A stretch of 64,000 nt of DNA from Ancylostoma caninum (GCA_037903475.1 JBAJFG010000111.1:310001-374000), one strand, 5' to 3'. Counted from the first letter of the stretch, positions 24,299 through 36,370 are shown. Notes: a model not told the origin generated them from the sequence alone. Made by a program: numbers and translations.

Positions 24299-25602
24299 CT
24301 ATAATCACTAAAAATAACTCGTAGTGAATAGTTATTCTTACCCTTCGACGTTATCCGACATGCGTTTTACTCATTTTGTATTCATACTCGAAAGACGATG
24401 TAGGAAAGATGAAACTTACAGTAAAGTTGTGACGGATATGCATTCATCTGGCTACATCTAGATTCCATGTGGCTTATGCCAAGGGAGCCGTAAAGAACCG
24501 TCCACACGTGAGTAGCAGGAATAAAGACTACGGAAAAGAACAAGGACGTTGAAAGATTTTTCTCCTAGCAATTAGTTCCTGGGTGGATTGCAAAGGGATA
24601 AAAATCTGGTAAGGTGCTTGCTCCGCAGATCACATTGGAGCACAGCAACTGTTTTTCCGTCATGTATTGCTGACTGTACAGGTTTACTTGATCGTATTAT
24701 GATGAGAATCTCGGGTTTGGATACAGATGGGTGTTGCTATTGCGGCGCATTCCAAAGCTTTGTGTAAACTTCTATTTTCTTATTGTCAGTAGGATCGATG
24801 ATCGAAGAAACAGCCTCCACACTGCATCAATTTTGTTTCTTTCGTTGTTATCATATTTACTTACACAATTGTAAACAGGGGTTGGAACAATTTCAGCAAC
24901 TAGAAAGGATAGTTCTTGTATGATTTTTTAGCTTTGGAGGGAAATTGTAAGTATGCAGGCTTTCACTTCAATGCATGATCAAAATTTATTCGAGTACCAA
25001 GTTATCTGTAGTGCTCACTGTTAAATGAGTTGTGAAAATGAAACGAGAAATTTCCGAACAACGAAATGGTGGAACGGCTGTCGTTCAGTGGTTTAGAAGA
25101 AATATATGCACGTAGTTTCATATGAAGTAACGGTCAATCAAGTGGAACAGCGACCAGCGTTCTAGTTCGAAAAAGGATTTTTGTAAGGAAGCACAGTGTT
25201 GAATAGCCTCGTCGTGTATAACTGAAGTACTGAGCGAGGAGTGACTTGCTGGTGGAAGTTCCAGAGTATAACATTGCTATAACGAGCTGGTTACAAAACG
25301 TCTACATAGAAGGAGTAAATATTTCTCTGTTGTTGAATCATAATCATAAATAAATAAATAAATAATAAATAAATAAATAAATAATATCAACTGTAGGTGC
25401 ACGATATCAACTACAGATGTACCGAAAAAAATTGGTAACATTTGGCAGTATGGCTTAGTGAAACGTAGTTGTTTTCTTTATTACTGAAAAAGACCTCGTG
25501 CACTGAACACTATCCTCACCCATGCTTTTTTTTTGTCCTGTAACCTGTTGCTGGTATCAAGCACATCAATTGTGGTGTATTAATAAATAAATAAGTATTT
25601 AC
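24299..25602. other. no gene; AAAT-type microsatellite
   Basis: An AAATA/AAAT microsatellite lies at about 25346-25385. Otherwise this is AT-rich sequence with no supported exon. Confidence 0.4.
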
Positions 25603-26016
25603 TCAAAGATACGTCCGTGTGCAAACGCTTGCAAGTTCGACGTGACATTTATTGACAGAATCTCTCTTTAACAGTCCGGAGAAATTGACGTTGAACGTTG
25701 CTTGGAAACAAAAAAAAAGCGCTCTGAAAGGTATGCCTGGTGCTAGTTCAGTCGATAAAACAAAATGGGTGTTCTGTGAGACTGGATCCTCTTTAGTTCC
25801 GCAATTTTCATAGCACCATTCGCAAATTTCTCTGGAAAATGGTCGTTTCATGCCCCATCCTCGATTGAACCATGAGCACATAAAATTTAGCTCGACTGAG
25901 GCATAATCGATCCCAAAACTGGACATATTGACGAGGACGTTATAACTTGCAATTGGTTGCAATACTGTTCCGAAATTCCATCCTCCTGCATTGTCATCCT
26001 GCTCACCAAGCGGATT
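25603..26016 (-). CDS. unidentified open frame, possibly an exon
   Basis: A minus-strand frame of about 138 codons runs from after a TGA at about 26017 to a stop at 25603. It has protein-like composition with aromatic and Cys residues (GEQDDNAGGWNFGTVLQPIA, later FSREICEWCYENCGTKEDP). No domain is recognised. A clear donor or acceptor could not be fixed. It may be a single exon of a larger gene or part of an old mobile element. Confidence 0.3.
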   Translation of the reverse strand, partial: NPLGEQDDNAGGWNFGTVLQPIASYNVLVNMSSFGIDYASVELNFMCSWFNRGWGMKRPFSREICEWCYENCGTKEDPVSQNTHFVLSTELAPGIPFRALFFCFQATFNVNFSGLLKRDSVNKCHVELASVCTRTYL

Positions 26017-26596
26017 TCACGTTCCCTTTTTCAAAAATTATGCACCAAAACACATGGAACAATTAGAGCACTAGTAACGATAAGATCAAAATTTTTTTGA
26101 AGAAAATGGCAAAGAAGCGAAAATTCTTTAATAACAATTCTAACTAGTTATAGAAAGACAATGTAAGCTGCCTTTCTCGAGTGAAATCGTTCACTTCCAG
26201 TTCTATTCAATTTCTGTTTGATCAGACCTGAGCATTTAGCGATTTGATGGTGACGCGCTGTGAATTCACATGTCCAGAAGCAGATGTGCATACGATGAAG
26301 TGCTTTCAACCGATGCTGGCCATCCGCAAATCATAACTTTTCCAGACTTTCCGAATTTTTATTCCGAGAGAAATTTGGAACTCTCAAGTCTTGATTCTTT
26401 TGCATCGTTATATTTCCTTTGCTTACCACATTGTGCATAAGATTTTCACCCTTAGGTTCTAAAAAGATTTTCAGATAAGTCCGAGTACAGAGGCAGTTTC
26501 TCTAAATTGTTGGTGCTTGTAGACTTCGCGACGTACTTTTAGCTAAGCATTAATTTTGTGGAGATTTTCGTGCTTCTCACATTGTTCTGAGCACAG

Positions 26597-26809
26597 CCGG
26601 TTGCTTCTGGAATCGTTTTGTTTGACAACACATTTTCTGCTGTCTATAGCCGAAAATTCTGTCTAAACAATCAGGTTTTTTTCATATGTGTAAACGACAG
26701 CCACCAGAAGCCTTTCATTCACTGTCTTTCGTCCACTGATTTAGATCCCAGCAATCTTAAAGAGCGTATCCTCAATTTTAACCCGAGCATTGTGCGTTTG
26801 AAATCATAA
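26597..26809 (+). CDS. candidate exon resembling the end of a GOLD domain
   Basis: After a CTGAGCACAG acceptor the frame reads SGIVLFDNTFSAVYSRKF. This resembles the last strands of GOLD domains in CRAL-TRIO-GOLD (SEC14-like) and related trafficking proteins, where a hydrophobic strand is followed by DN(T/S)(F/Y)S and a short basic segment. A CAG|GTTTTT donor could end the exon at 26674; otherwise the frame continues to a TAA at 26807. No upstream exons of such a protein were found on this strand, so it may be a fragment. The resemblance is short. Confidence 0.3.
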   Translation, partial: PVASGIVLFDNTFSAVYSRKFCLNNQVFFICVNDSHQKPFIHCLSSTDLDPSNLKERILNFNPSIVRLKS

Positions 26810-29800
26810 AAACCTGTCTTGTTTCATCACCAATACTGAGAAGATTCGAAAAAGCTTCTACCCCTTTCTTTTCCAGAAGTCGCCGTGAATAGCCTTTTTT
26901 CTGCCGCGGCATGGAATTTGGTATTTTTTCATATCGATAAAAATTATGAAGTCATTATTTTCACGATGGTTAATATATACGGAATTGAATATTGTTTTTT
27001 GGGAACAAATTTTCATACATATCTACCAGGGCTCAGCGTATCCTAATGCATGACGAGTTTATTGATTGTCAAAATCCACATTTAATACTAGCAAACATGG
27101 AATATCTGGCATTATTGTTTGTGAACATTTTTAGTTTCAATCGAACCGTGTTTTTGTACTCTTGTACTCTCAATTCTTTTTAGATGTAAATGCACTCTGG
27201 CATGGTGCTCCTTCACGTAATAAAAATCCTTATTGACAACTATAGGTCTATTCCTGAAAATTAGAGATGGATTCAGAATTTCTATACCTTTCCTCTATTT
27301 TTTCATCCATTGCTTTGTATGAGATCTTCAATGGCCAAATATTTGAACTAATCGATCTAGAATTTTGATTTTGAGATTTTTTTCGGAATTTTATAGTATT
27401 TAACCTTGTACTGTTTGCAGAGAGTCAGTTCTTGGTTTTAATCAAAAATATTTTGCACATTTAACACTTTCGGTGTGACAGGTTGTACCTTACGCCTGTT
27501 TAATCTACGTCATTTACTTTTGCCCTCTTAAAATGCTTTCCAGTTAGACTTGTTATTGTTAAACAGCCATTTCATGAGTGGATTCTTAATCACACCATGT
27601 TTTCTACGTTTGTTCATATCCGGATTCGTTTCATGTATTTGCTTTGCGGTCTGCACCCTCACGGTCAAGATGGACCCTCTTGTGCATGAGATCAGCTCGG
27701 CATCATACATGCTTCAGCATTCGTACTCGACATGCTTTAAAAACTACTATTTCTGTAGCATTCGGCTATTACTATACTATAATTATTCCTATATATTTTA
27801 TTTATATGTCTATATTTATTTACGTTCAGAAATTTTTCCTGTTGAACGTCATCGTTGAAGAATCTCATGCAAACCTTTACATTAAATGTGATACTTTTAT
27901 TTGAAGGACGGCTGTGGTTTTCGAGCTTGACTCAGCAGTACTTGATTTCCTGTTAGAGTTTCATGCTGGTCCAGTTCTATATTTTATTAAGGATATTCTA
28001 GCACTTGAAGCAGCACTAATATTTCTGTGAGAATTCAATGATCTTTCCTCAGAATGACTCATAGAAAATCACTGTTGTACCCTCTTTGGTTTATTCAAAT
28101 TTAACCTCGGCGCCCACACAATTCTCCCTCTCCTTCTGTTCCCACTTTCGAGTGTGAGAACTCCAAATATTTCAGCGATATTCAGCACTATTCTCCCTCT
28201 CCCTCCTTATTACGCCTACAACTACGAGATCTCCAAAAACCTCTACAAATACGCTGCATACGCGCTTTCGTAGTCAACTCTGAAAACATGACAAACATAG
28301 GTGGCTAGATCCTCCGGTCTGTAGAGGTTTACTCAGTCAAGTTTAGTTTGATTATGAGTCATAACAGAGTACTTAACAATCAAATTACCACTGGTCTCAC
28401 TTCCTACATAAACTTGACTTTCCAAGGTCGAAACGTTCTCTTGGCAGCATTACAGCTCTGCAGCAGGTTGTTCGCCAGAAATTCATTGCCTCATTTTTTC
28501 GTGCCAGGTAATACGACACCTGATACAGCCTTTCTCTAGTGTAAGATTGAGGATGCATCAACTTGATAAGCTGTCGTGGTTTTACGATTTCTTGTGCTAC
28601 ACTTCCAGATTGTCCATTTGTCGGCTTTTTTCTATTGTAAAACGGATGGCTGATTTATGCTAGTATCCTACTAGTTCTTTTTCTTCTCAATAGTCAAACC
28701 TCATCAATCAGTAACCGTTGTTGTTTCGCCCACTATCTACATACCTCAGTGTTGGAAGAAATTTATTTTATTTGATAAGTATATAATAGTCATAGAGCGA
28801 TTAGATGATTCATGATTTTGTGTTAGAATTTTGTTCTTCGGACTACAAACTGGCACCTCAGCGTGTGGTAGCAAATACTCCGCTGGCGATGTTCAAAGAA
28901 TATTTTCTCTCTTTTTTTTTCTGAAAGTTTTCCACTCATAGTCAATCTGTAGTTTACTTTGATTGCCTTCTTTATGAAAAACCCTAGAGAAGAAAGGAGA
29001 AGCTAGCTAGACAACTCAGCAAGTATGGGACCTGAGAAGGACTACTGTTCAAATCATAGGTTCAAGCTGATAGGTGTATAGGCGAATACTAGTGGATATG
29101 CTCATTTCGACAGCTATATTCCAGAATTATGTACATCCTCTGCTCCGCTCCAGTGCTAGCTAATCTCTACCACCTGGGCGTTACTTCTATCGCGGAATTA
29201 CTGGGGAGTCCTGAAATTCAGATAATATAAAAGCAGATAAGAAATTTCTACAGGTGTTCCCACTTCGCCGTCCTAAATATTTACATCTTCAATAAATTCT
29301 TCATAAAACTCGTTATCGCTGAACATGATTGCAAAGAGAATTACTTATACTTTTGATATTTTTCTGAATCGCTGCAGGTTCGTTCTGTGTGTCTCTTTCA
29401 ATGTACAGCAAACCCAATTGAATATATGTATACATCACGCAAGCACTATTGCAATTGGTCAGCTTCTTACCGTATATGTGCTCGAGTTCTGTATCAGCTC
29501 ACCTGTCCCTATTGTGGGACAAACGAAAGACTTCGTTCTTAGCTTATACAGCTTTACGGTATACGATTCAGTCTGTGCAAAAAAAACAGATGCTAGAACT
29601 GCGAAGACGGCATGTGTGGAGAAGGAATTGCTCACCTAGGAGGTCCTGTGAACAACTACCCTGTGTAGGAAATCCAAGAGAAATAAAGGATAATGTGTAA
29701 TCATCTTCCCCAAAGCGGCGGAGACCCTGCTTTTTTCCCCACTTCTCCCCTCTCGCCCACTTTCTGCGTTCGCCATTGAGACATACATATGATAAGTAGT

Positions 29801-30051
29801 AATCTTCCATGGAGTAAAAAGACGGAAGCGCCTAAATTGCACTGCAGCTATCCTTTTTTGGCTTGTGTCATTCTCTAGTAAATGCTTCTTTTCCACATTT
29901 TCAAAGTAAATAGTAACAAACCAACTCATTCTGCTTCCGTGATTATTTTTGCTGTTATTAGCACAGCTGAAGAGCTTCCCCCTAATATCGTCGTTCCCGT
30001 CTAAATGACAACGTAGAAGACTTCCCTAAAGTATTTGTTTTGTTGTTTAGA
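26810..30051. other. gene-poor AT-rich stretch
   Basis: At 27.5-27.9 kb several frames on both strands are open at once, which points to biased composition rather than coding. No transposon ends or RNA genes were seen. Confidence 0.35.
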
Positions 30052-30491
30052 TCATTTGCTTTCCGAGTCCGCGTCTCCTGATGAGTCTTCTACAGCTGAG
30101 AAAAGGATGAATGTGCAGAAATCAAAATATTGCACATGGTCCAAATAAAAAGACATAGTATATGTATTTCGCAGGTGACTGAGCAAGACTTTCAAAAGCA
30201 GAAAAGAAAGCCATTTTCGCACCTCTCCTGCTCCTTCTATTTTCAAAGCTTCTGAACATCCACAATGTTCAGAACACTCCCAGGATGACGTCCTACCTAC
30301 TCGCTGAGTACCTTTCTGCTAATGGGGATGACTACGTTCCAAATGTCGAAAGTATTTGTAGAGGCGAAGCGTTTCTTCATCAGAGATTGGCAAATCGGAA
30401 TCAAAGACCGCTTTGAGATTTTACTTGTTTGAACAGCTGTACTTTCGCTATGTGACGAGTCACACTTGGAAGTTGTTGAGTCTGTCTCCAT
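30052..30491 (-). pseudogene. candidate small gene with frame breaks
   Basis: An ATG at 30491 starts a Ser/Thr-rich segment (METDSTTSKCDSSHSESTAV). In another frame just downstream comes FDSDLPISDEETLRLYKYFR, then HLERSHPH, a TAG, and in the same frame QKGTQRVGRTSSWECSEHC up to EGAGE at a GAG|GTGCGA donor. A last segment at 30052-30102 after TTTTCTCAG reads VEDSSGDADSESK before a TGA. The pieces look like one protein but are broken by a frame change and an in-frame stop, with no introns of normal length to absorb them. It is either a pseudogene or my exon choice is wrong. Family unknown. Confidence 0.32.
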
Positions 30492-31771
30492 ACTTATACA
30501 AGAAGAAATAGTATAATTTGACGAATTCGCCGTTGTAGGTGGATACCTTTACTAACTATGAAGGGATCCACACGCCACGTAGGCTTTTTTTTTTACTTAA
30601 AATGAAGACCTGAGGCGTTGTTCGCATATGGATTACATATGATTTCATTCGATGGTGTCATTCGCCATCGTAACCGCTGTTCAAGCACTTGAAAACAGTC
30701 TTTTCTTAACACGCGTATGACACAGGAAAGCTTCAAACGCATGTAGTAGTACACCTGAGCACAAGTTCCGCATGCGTACCGTCAATAGAATGGAAACACT
30801 TTCGTTCGCCTTCTCTTCGTTAATCTTATATATATTTATCTTCGTTAATCTTATATATATTTATACCCTTATTTCATCATACTTGGTTTGGTGCTTCGAT
30901 TTTAAATGAGTTCTGTAATATTCTGTAATTGCATAGGTAGCTGAGCCACTGACGTTGCCAGCAAACTGGAGTAAGGGGGAAGGGACTTCTCTTCTAATGT
31001 TTTCATTTAGAGCCCATGTACAGTCGGGTCCGGCAGCCACTGCAAGTGGGCGCCGGCGGGCACCGGCCGCCACAACCCTCCGGCGCCCCGCTATTAATGA
31101 GCTATAAATCACTCGAGCTTGGGAGAAAGCGAAGAAAAATACAATTTTAGTTCAAAGTAGACAGAGTGCAGTGGATATGTTAAGGCTATAAAGCAGGAAA
31201 CCATTTTCACAACTTTCACGTTTTTTCATTTTTGTGATTTTCATGGGGAAAGATTTCTGAATACACAATAAGCGAAGCCAACTCTTCCATTTTCTGCTAT
31301 AGTACATTGCTTCGCAAATACAAAAATGGCCATGATTCTTCCATAGATGGACACAGTACTTCAGTTATCCCATCTGAATAATAAAGCTCGTCCAATTCGG
31401 GATCCTCAGAAATAATTGAAATCCGTATAAATTGTTCCATATCCATTGCGAAGTAGTTCTACCGCTGCCATTTATCTTTCGTGGAGCAGTTCTTTACGGC
31501 GGAGTTACTCTCTCCCGGTTTCCCTCAACTTTGAAAAAGTGGTTTTCCACTATTACTTACACTATTACTATTACTTACACTTACACTTACCGTAGTTTAT
31601 CTTCGAAAGAGTTTTCCGCTATTACTTACACTTACACTTATCGTAGTTTATCTTCGAAATTTATGCAAAACGTTGCCGGATGCCTTCCCGGACTACCCGA
31701 AGGAGATCACGGGGGACGTTCCAAGCAGTGAACCCCAAACACTGCGATACTTAACTCTGGATCTCCAACGG

Positions 31772-31837
31772 AGTGGAACCAGCGATAGGGACAGATTGCA
31801 ATCTGCCACTCAAACCACTGAGCCATCCGGGCTACTT
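31772..31837 (-). tRNA. tRNA-like unit (Cys-like loop) in composite element copy 1
   Basis: Read on the minus strand: GCCCGGA, then the A-box-like TGGCTCAGTGG, a GCAGATTGCAATCTG hairpin with GCA at the anticodon position, and the B-box-like GGTTCCACTCC. The D stem is changed to GCTC/GAGT. Folding is imperfect, so this is probably a pseudo-tRNA. Confidence 0.4.
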
Positions 31838-31904
31838 TTTATGTCGGAGTTTGTTAGATAACCGCAGCAGTCGTAGGCAGCATACCATATGTATTTGCAA
31901 AACG

Positions 31905-31980
31905 GAGCACAGCGCAGGATTCGATCCCCTGACCACCACAACGTCGATCATTCGCTCAACCCACTGAGCTATGCGCGCAC
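31905..31980 (-). tRNA. second tRNA-like unit in composite element copy 1
   Basis: Read on the minus strand: GTGCGCGCA, A box TAGCTCAGTGGGTTGAGC with a paired D stem (GCTC/GAGC), then B box GGATCGAATCC and a 3' arm that partly pairs with the 5' arm. The anticodon stem is poorly paired, so identity is not assigned. Confidence 0.4.
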
Positions 31981-32176
31981 GCGATGCAAGATACAAATAG
32001 TGTCCAATCTTACTTACACTTACACTTATCGTAGTTTATCTTAGAAATTTAGGTGAAAAGGGAGTTGGGTGGGGCCACTCCTGTGAAGCCTAAGCCTAAG
32101 CCTTAAACCCATTCTCTCCCCCCCCCCCTTTTCTCCCATTCCGGTGCCCATTTGTAGTTGCTGCCGGACCGGACTG

Positions 32177-32950
32177 TACTTGTTCACTGGAGTTTTAGGC
32201 CATTAATTTAGTAGAAACTATTCATCATCAATTAATAATATTAATTATTTATTAAGAACACATATATTTGCAACGAGTGGAGGCTTCGCACAGGTAGCTA
32301 TTGTACGTATTTTTTATTATCATTTATATCGTAATATTTATTTATTGGTTGTGTTTATTAGCTGTATTACATATATTACATATTTTTAACGTCTTTTTAA
32401 GAAATGACTTGCTCGACTTATTGCTACTTGTAACGGCCTCATCTTCTCTTGAAGAGTTCTCATCCATTACCCATCCCGAAAGTTGTAACAGGGAAAAGAT
32501 TATAAAAGTTTTCTTCGGAAATTTTTGAGGAGAATCCAAGGCACATTCACCACATAACGCAAAGATTCATCTTGAGGAATAATTATAGGCATAGTGTTGA
32601 GAATGAGCTAGTTACAAAACGTTGAAAAATTTATGTGAAAATGTTTATAGCAGTTTTCTGCTGGGACTGCGGGACCTTGACTATTCTATCAAATTTCTGC
32701 CTAGTCAATGTGTTATGAGTGCATTATTAATTAATTTTTAACACTCTATGTTAACGTCTATGTTCTGCTACATAACAGCACCAAATGTTAACAAAATAGT
32801 GACTTTTCTATCAACTACGAGAACCGACTAATCCCCAATTACGACGTGATTTGTTCCTTGTAGATTATTTGTTCTTCCTCATGTATCACTCGACGTTTTT
32901 TCTTCTACGTTGGACATCGAATGATATTAGAGGTTCATCTTGCAGGTAGC
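32177..32950. other. upstream region of the PLA2-like gene
   Basis: AT-rich, no exon supported. A TTCATCTTGCAG acceptor at 32945 lies six bases before the next start codon and would suit cis- or trans-splicing of the 5' UTR. Confidence 0.35.
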
Positions 32951-33250
32951 ATGCAGGCATATCTCACATTGTTGTTGCTAGCTGTTCAGTCGTTGACAGC
33001 GCAAGCATGGAAGTGTGGAATCGGTCCAGTCAGCAGTACAATATCCTATATTATTGCTTTACCATCAGACGTAATGGGTAAAGTGGTATCTGCTGAACAA
33101 GCTACATTGTTAGATACAAATTCCATTTTTCTTTTAGGTATCGACAGGTGTTGCATAGAACATGATGCTCTAGTTGATGGACTTCACCTAGAAAGAAAGG
33201 AGGCAGATCGCATTTTCTGCGAATGTTTGGCAAGCAAGGATAGCTGGTGA
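32951..33250 (+). CDS. small secreted phospholipase-A2-like protein, frame break at the 3' end
   Basis: The ATG at 32951 opens a signal peptide (MQAYLTLLLLAVQSLTAQA) followed by WKCG. A 60-bp intron (33078-33137, G|GTAAAG to CTTTTAG) joins in phase to GIDRCCIEHDALVDGLHLER and then EADRIFCECL. CCxxHD is the phospholipase A2 active-site signature and the later FCxCL fits the disulphide pattern. The usual calcium-binding loop is not evident, as in several nematode PLA2-like secreted proteins, so activity is doubtful. The frame stops at 33248-33250, leaving about 79 residues. One frame over, coding-like Cys-containing sequence continues to 33368 (REELVCNRMNSIELCLVEC). That suggests a one-base frameshift or an extremely short spliced segment. 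The ATG at 32921 is in frame but lies upstream of the acceptor. Confidence 0.68.
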   Translation: MQAYLTLLLLAVQSLTAQAWKCGIGPVSSTISYIIALPSDVMGKVVSAEQATLLDTNSIFLLGIDRCCIEHDALVDGLHLERKEADRIFCECLASKDSW

Positions 33251-33368
33251 GGTCGTGGACTCAGTATACTTTAGCAGAGAAGAGCTCGTATGCAATAGAA
33301 TGAACAGTATTGAGCTATGCCTCGTGGAATGTCAGCTGAACACTCCTCGCTTTATCACTATACATTGA

Positions 33369-33930
33369 TATGAACTAAACTAATTCTTGTATATAAAGTT
33401 GGGTGCGTGACAAGACTTACGCTGCTGGTTTGTGATTGGTTGATTCATGTGCGCGTTGCGGCTGCAGCCTTCAACGGAATGAGCAATTCTGCGTGGTTAT
33501 AGACAACTTTTCCAAGCTTGAGTAGGACAGATGAATGTTATCGGGACCCACAAACCGTGAGAAGGTCGCCACCAATGTCATTTAGTGCGCCGAATTTGAA
33601 GAAAAAACCTGAACTTGGGAAGCATACGCATGCGTTGCGGTTGCGTCGCGGCGTACGTCTTGACCGTCACCCCATAAAGTTGTAATCAGATGCATAACAT
33701 CTTCTGGCGGATTCGTCATGACTCTTATTTAGTCGGCTCTCAAAGGCTTTCATAGCTACTATGGACAAGTTCTTAGAAATCGGATCATTGGACAAAAATA
33801 ATGAACAACATTAATTCCTAGTTCATTTCATGGCAAGTAAGCATCCAAATTTCCGTTTTGGCTTACATGAGAATGCAAAAGTACTTCAATTTGATTTGTA
33901 AAGGTCAACTAAAATGTAATCGCTCTTCAG
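33369..33930. other. no supported gene
   Basis: Nothing recognisable apart from short random frames. Confidence 0.35.
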
Positions 33931-34102
33931 GTACGTCCGTAACGTTGTGAAGCCACTATTTTGCACATCTGTGGTACTGTACACAAAATGGTTCGACCAT
34001 GGCAAAGCGATTGAAAATGCTCATCATCCAGCGGAGAACCGAACACGAGAACAGTTACAAGTGGAGCCATCTTCAGTGCGAGATGTAGAGAGGAGAGTAT
34101 GA
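33931..34102 (+). CDS. candidate exon, transposase-like or unknown
   Basis: After a CGCTCTTCAG acceptor the frame is open for 56 codons to a TGA, reading YVRNVVKPLFCTSVVLYTKW then FDHGKAIENAHHPAENRTRE. The basic/aromatic KWFDHGK followed by a Pro/Arg segment faintly recalls the helix-turn-helix end of mariner-type transposases. The match is too weak to assign. Confidence 0.22.
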
Positions 34103-35503
34103 AATCTCTACTACCATGTAGATACTTGTGGAGCTCATTCTGACCATTGAGGCAGAACTTCATTATTGATATTTATTTACTACGAGTAGTAGGTTTGAAG
34201 TGAAATTGGGCACTGATGATCAAAAATATTTAGGAAAGCCTGCCTATACATAGATTATTTATGTTCAAATAAATATGCTGTGCTAAGTAGTGTTAATAGC
34301 GGACAAAGTGTACATAGTATGGAAATAAAGCCACAATAGGTGTAGACAGCTGGAGCATCCTGCGTATGAGATGAGTACCTCCTCGAACAATACATGCGAT
34401 GTTATGGTATCTTCAAGTAACTATATAGTTTTATACGTGCACCGAAATTTTCACAAACAAAAAAAAAATGAACAGATTCGCAAAACTGATGAAATTTGAA
34501 AACAACTGAAAGAGGAGGTGATCTCATGAGTGGTGCTAAATCGATGGGAAAAAAGGGCAGAACGGTGGAAAATCCCACAAAAATCCTACGAGATAAACAA
34601 AAATCCTACAGAATTTGAAAAAATCCTAGAATATTTAAAAAAAGGTTGATGTACTATACGTCATGAAGAATATTTGAAGAACTCAGTTTCAAAGATCATA
34701 CATGGAAAACGCTAATTTTCATGTTCCTACGTAGATGTGAAAGTCATAGGTCCGCTAACTCTCTGCAGAATTCAAGTGGATCATTGCATAAGAAAAAAAG
34801 TTCGATTTTCAATGCTAAATTTGCCATTGTCACCTAATCAGTTAGTAATGCTTGTATATATGAATCCATGATAATGAAGAACAATCTCAGAAAAGAACAT
34901 AAGGCAAAGGAAATAGATGAGAAGATGATCCTATAATTGTGTTTAGAAAGCAAATTCACCCTTATTACCAAGCACCTGGAATTAAAGTCAAATAAAAATG
35001 AAAGATAAAAAAATTAGAAAATGTAAGTTATAGTTTTCAACAAATCGAGAATGGAATAATTTTCAACGAATCGAGAATGGAACGAAATTGTGGAGACTTG
35101 TCACCATTACAAGGGGCACACATGGAGAGGAGCGAGCTACGAAGAGGTATTCGTAGGAAGACACCTAAAATAGTCCTAAATTGCATCGATCCACACCTTG
35201 TCTGAACAAAACTATTGAATAAGGAATATTTAGGGAGAATTATTTGCTACCTAGTAATTCAGTGGATGTAAAAGGAATCCTCAGTACGAAAATAAATTGT
35301 TCTGAGCTTAAGAGTTCTATGGCATGATCCACTGCAAATTATTCAGCGTCTTAATCAAGCGAGTAAGTTTGAAATCGAGCAGAAGCTAGCAAAGATAGAA
35401 TGTTCTGGATTTCGAACGAATTTTTAACACTTTAATCAATAGTTCCTACCAATAAGATGTTATACTATATCCCAAAATCTTTCAAACCCATGGAGGTCAA
35501 ATA
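34103..35503. other. AT-rich stretch without genes
   Basis: A-rich sequence with a small local duplication near 35035-35080 (AACGAATCGAGAATGGAA). No coding signal is supported. Confidence 0.4.
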
Positions 35504-36370
35504 TTAGGTTGGGGCATAATTAATGCGGCTTTTTTCGCAGCTTCTTCTCCCGAGAGAAATTAAAGCTTTTTAAATAGTTTCTTATGGAAACAATCATTTC
35601 TTTTTAGTTATCAAAACTATCACTTCGTGAAAAGTGGAGTCCAGCGCAGTCATTCCGCGATCTCAGCGAGCCTTTCAAAGATAGACCAATCAGCAAGGCT
35701 AAATCGAAAGATTGTTCGTATTCGTAATTTAAGAGCTTCACATATGAAGAAAGAAGAGGTTCGCTGTCAAATTCCAAGCACCAGGAATTTTGGGCGGCTT
35801 GAAAGAGGACGCAAGCTTGACAATGGGAACGCTGTCCGAACTCTTCAATATGGACGATTCGACCACGGCGCTTCCTCTCAAAAGACCCAGAAAAGCATGG
35901 GGACTGACCAAATTCCGCACAACCTTTCAGATAAAAACAATGTTCAAAGTTCCGTCGATTTTCTGTAGCAGAACGAGCAAGCTCCATTTTTGAGGAATCT
36001 CGTCAGTCGAACCCCCCTCCCTCTCACGGCTTCAAAAAGTTCCCGGTGGTCTAGATTTTATGGTAGGTCTTTCCCTTCTTTATCTGTAGGATTGCGTCTT
36101 TCTATTGAAGTACTCGAATATCTTTCGACTTGGCTTTGCTGTTTTTCCTTCAACCAAAATTTCGATGAGATCGTGGAATGACTGTGCTGCACTGCAACCT
36201 TTCCCGAAGTGGTAGAGCATGAGGTGGTGAATGTGGATACGATTTTCAATTAAATCATTACTAAGTGGAAGAAGAGGATCATTCAGATTAAAACAACAAT
36301 TGAAGAGGCCTTAATTTTTAAAGAGAAAAGGGGTCTCGAAAAAAGGCGCATTAATTATGCACCAACCAAA
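35504..36370. mobile_element. mariner-type TIR element of 867 bp without recognisable transposase
   Basis: The left end TTAGGTTGGGGCATAATTAA and the right end (complement TTTGGTTGGTGCATAATTAA) form inverted repeats continuing into TGCGGCTTTTTTCG against TGCGCCTTTTTTCG. TA flanks both sides. TTAGGTTGG is the classic mariner end. The interior (about 35600-36000) has open frames of 60-127 codons on both strands, but none shows the mariner transposase signatures. The inside may therefore be unrelated filler or captured sequence. Confidence 0.75.

Larger units (their letters stand above)
31021..32176. mobile_element. composite TIR element carrying tRNA-like units, copy 1
   Basis: This starts with CAGTCGGGTCCGGCAGCC after TA (31019-31020) and ends with CCGGACTG before TA (32177-32178). 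The left end holds a GC-rich block (GGCGCCGGCGGGCACCGGCC) and AATGAGCTATAAATCACTCG. The interior has TTACTTACACTTACACTTA minisatellite (about 31553-31655 and again near 32010), two tRNA-like units in minus orientation, and two CCTAAG hexamers near 32090 (TTAGGC on the other strand). The right inverted end is reduced to roughly 50 bp and is preceded by a C-run near 32120. No transposase is encoded, so movement would need a helper. It lies about 0.8 kb upstream of the PLA2-like gene. Confidence 0.85.

Noticed and set aside
27528..27904. Several overlapping open frames on both strands
   Set aside because: Simultaneous openness in three or more frames points to composition bias, and no family is recognised.
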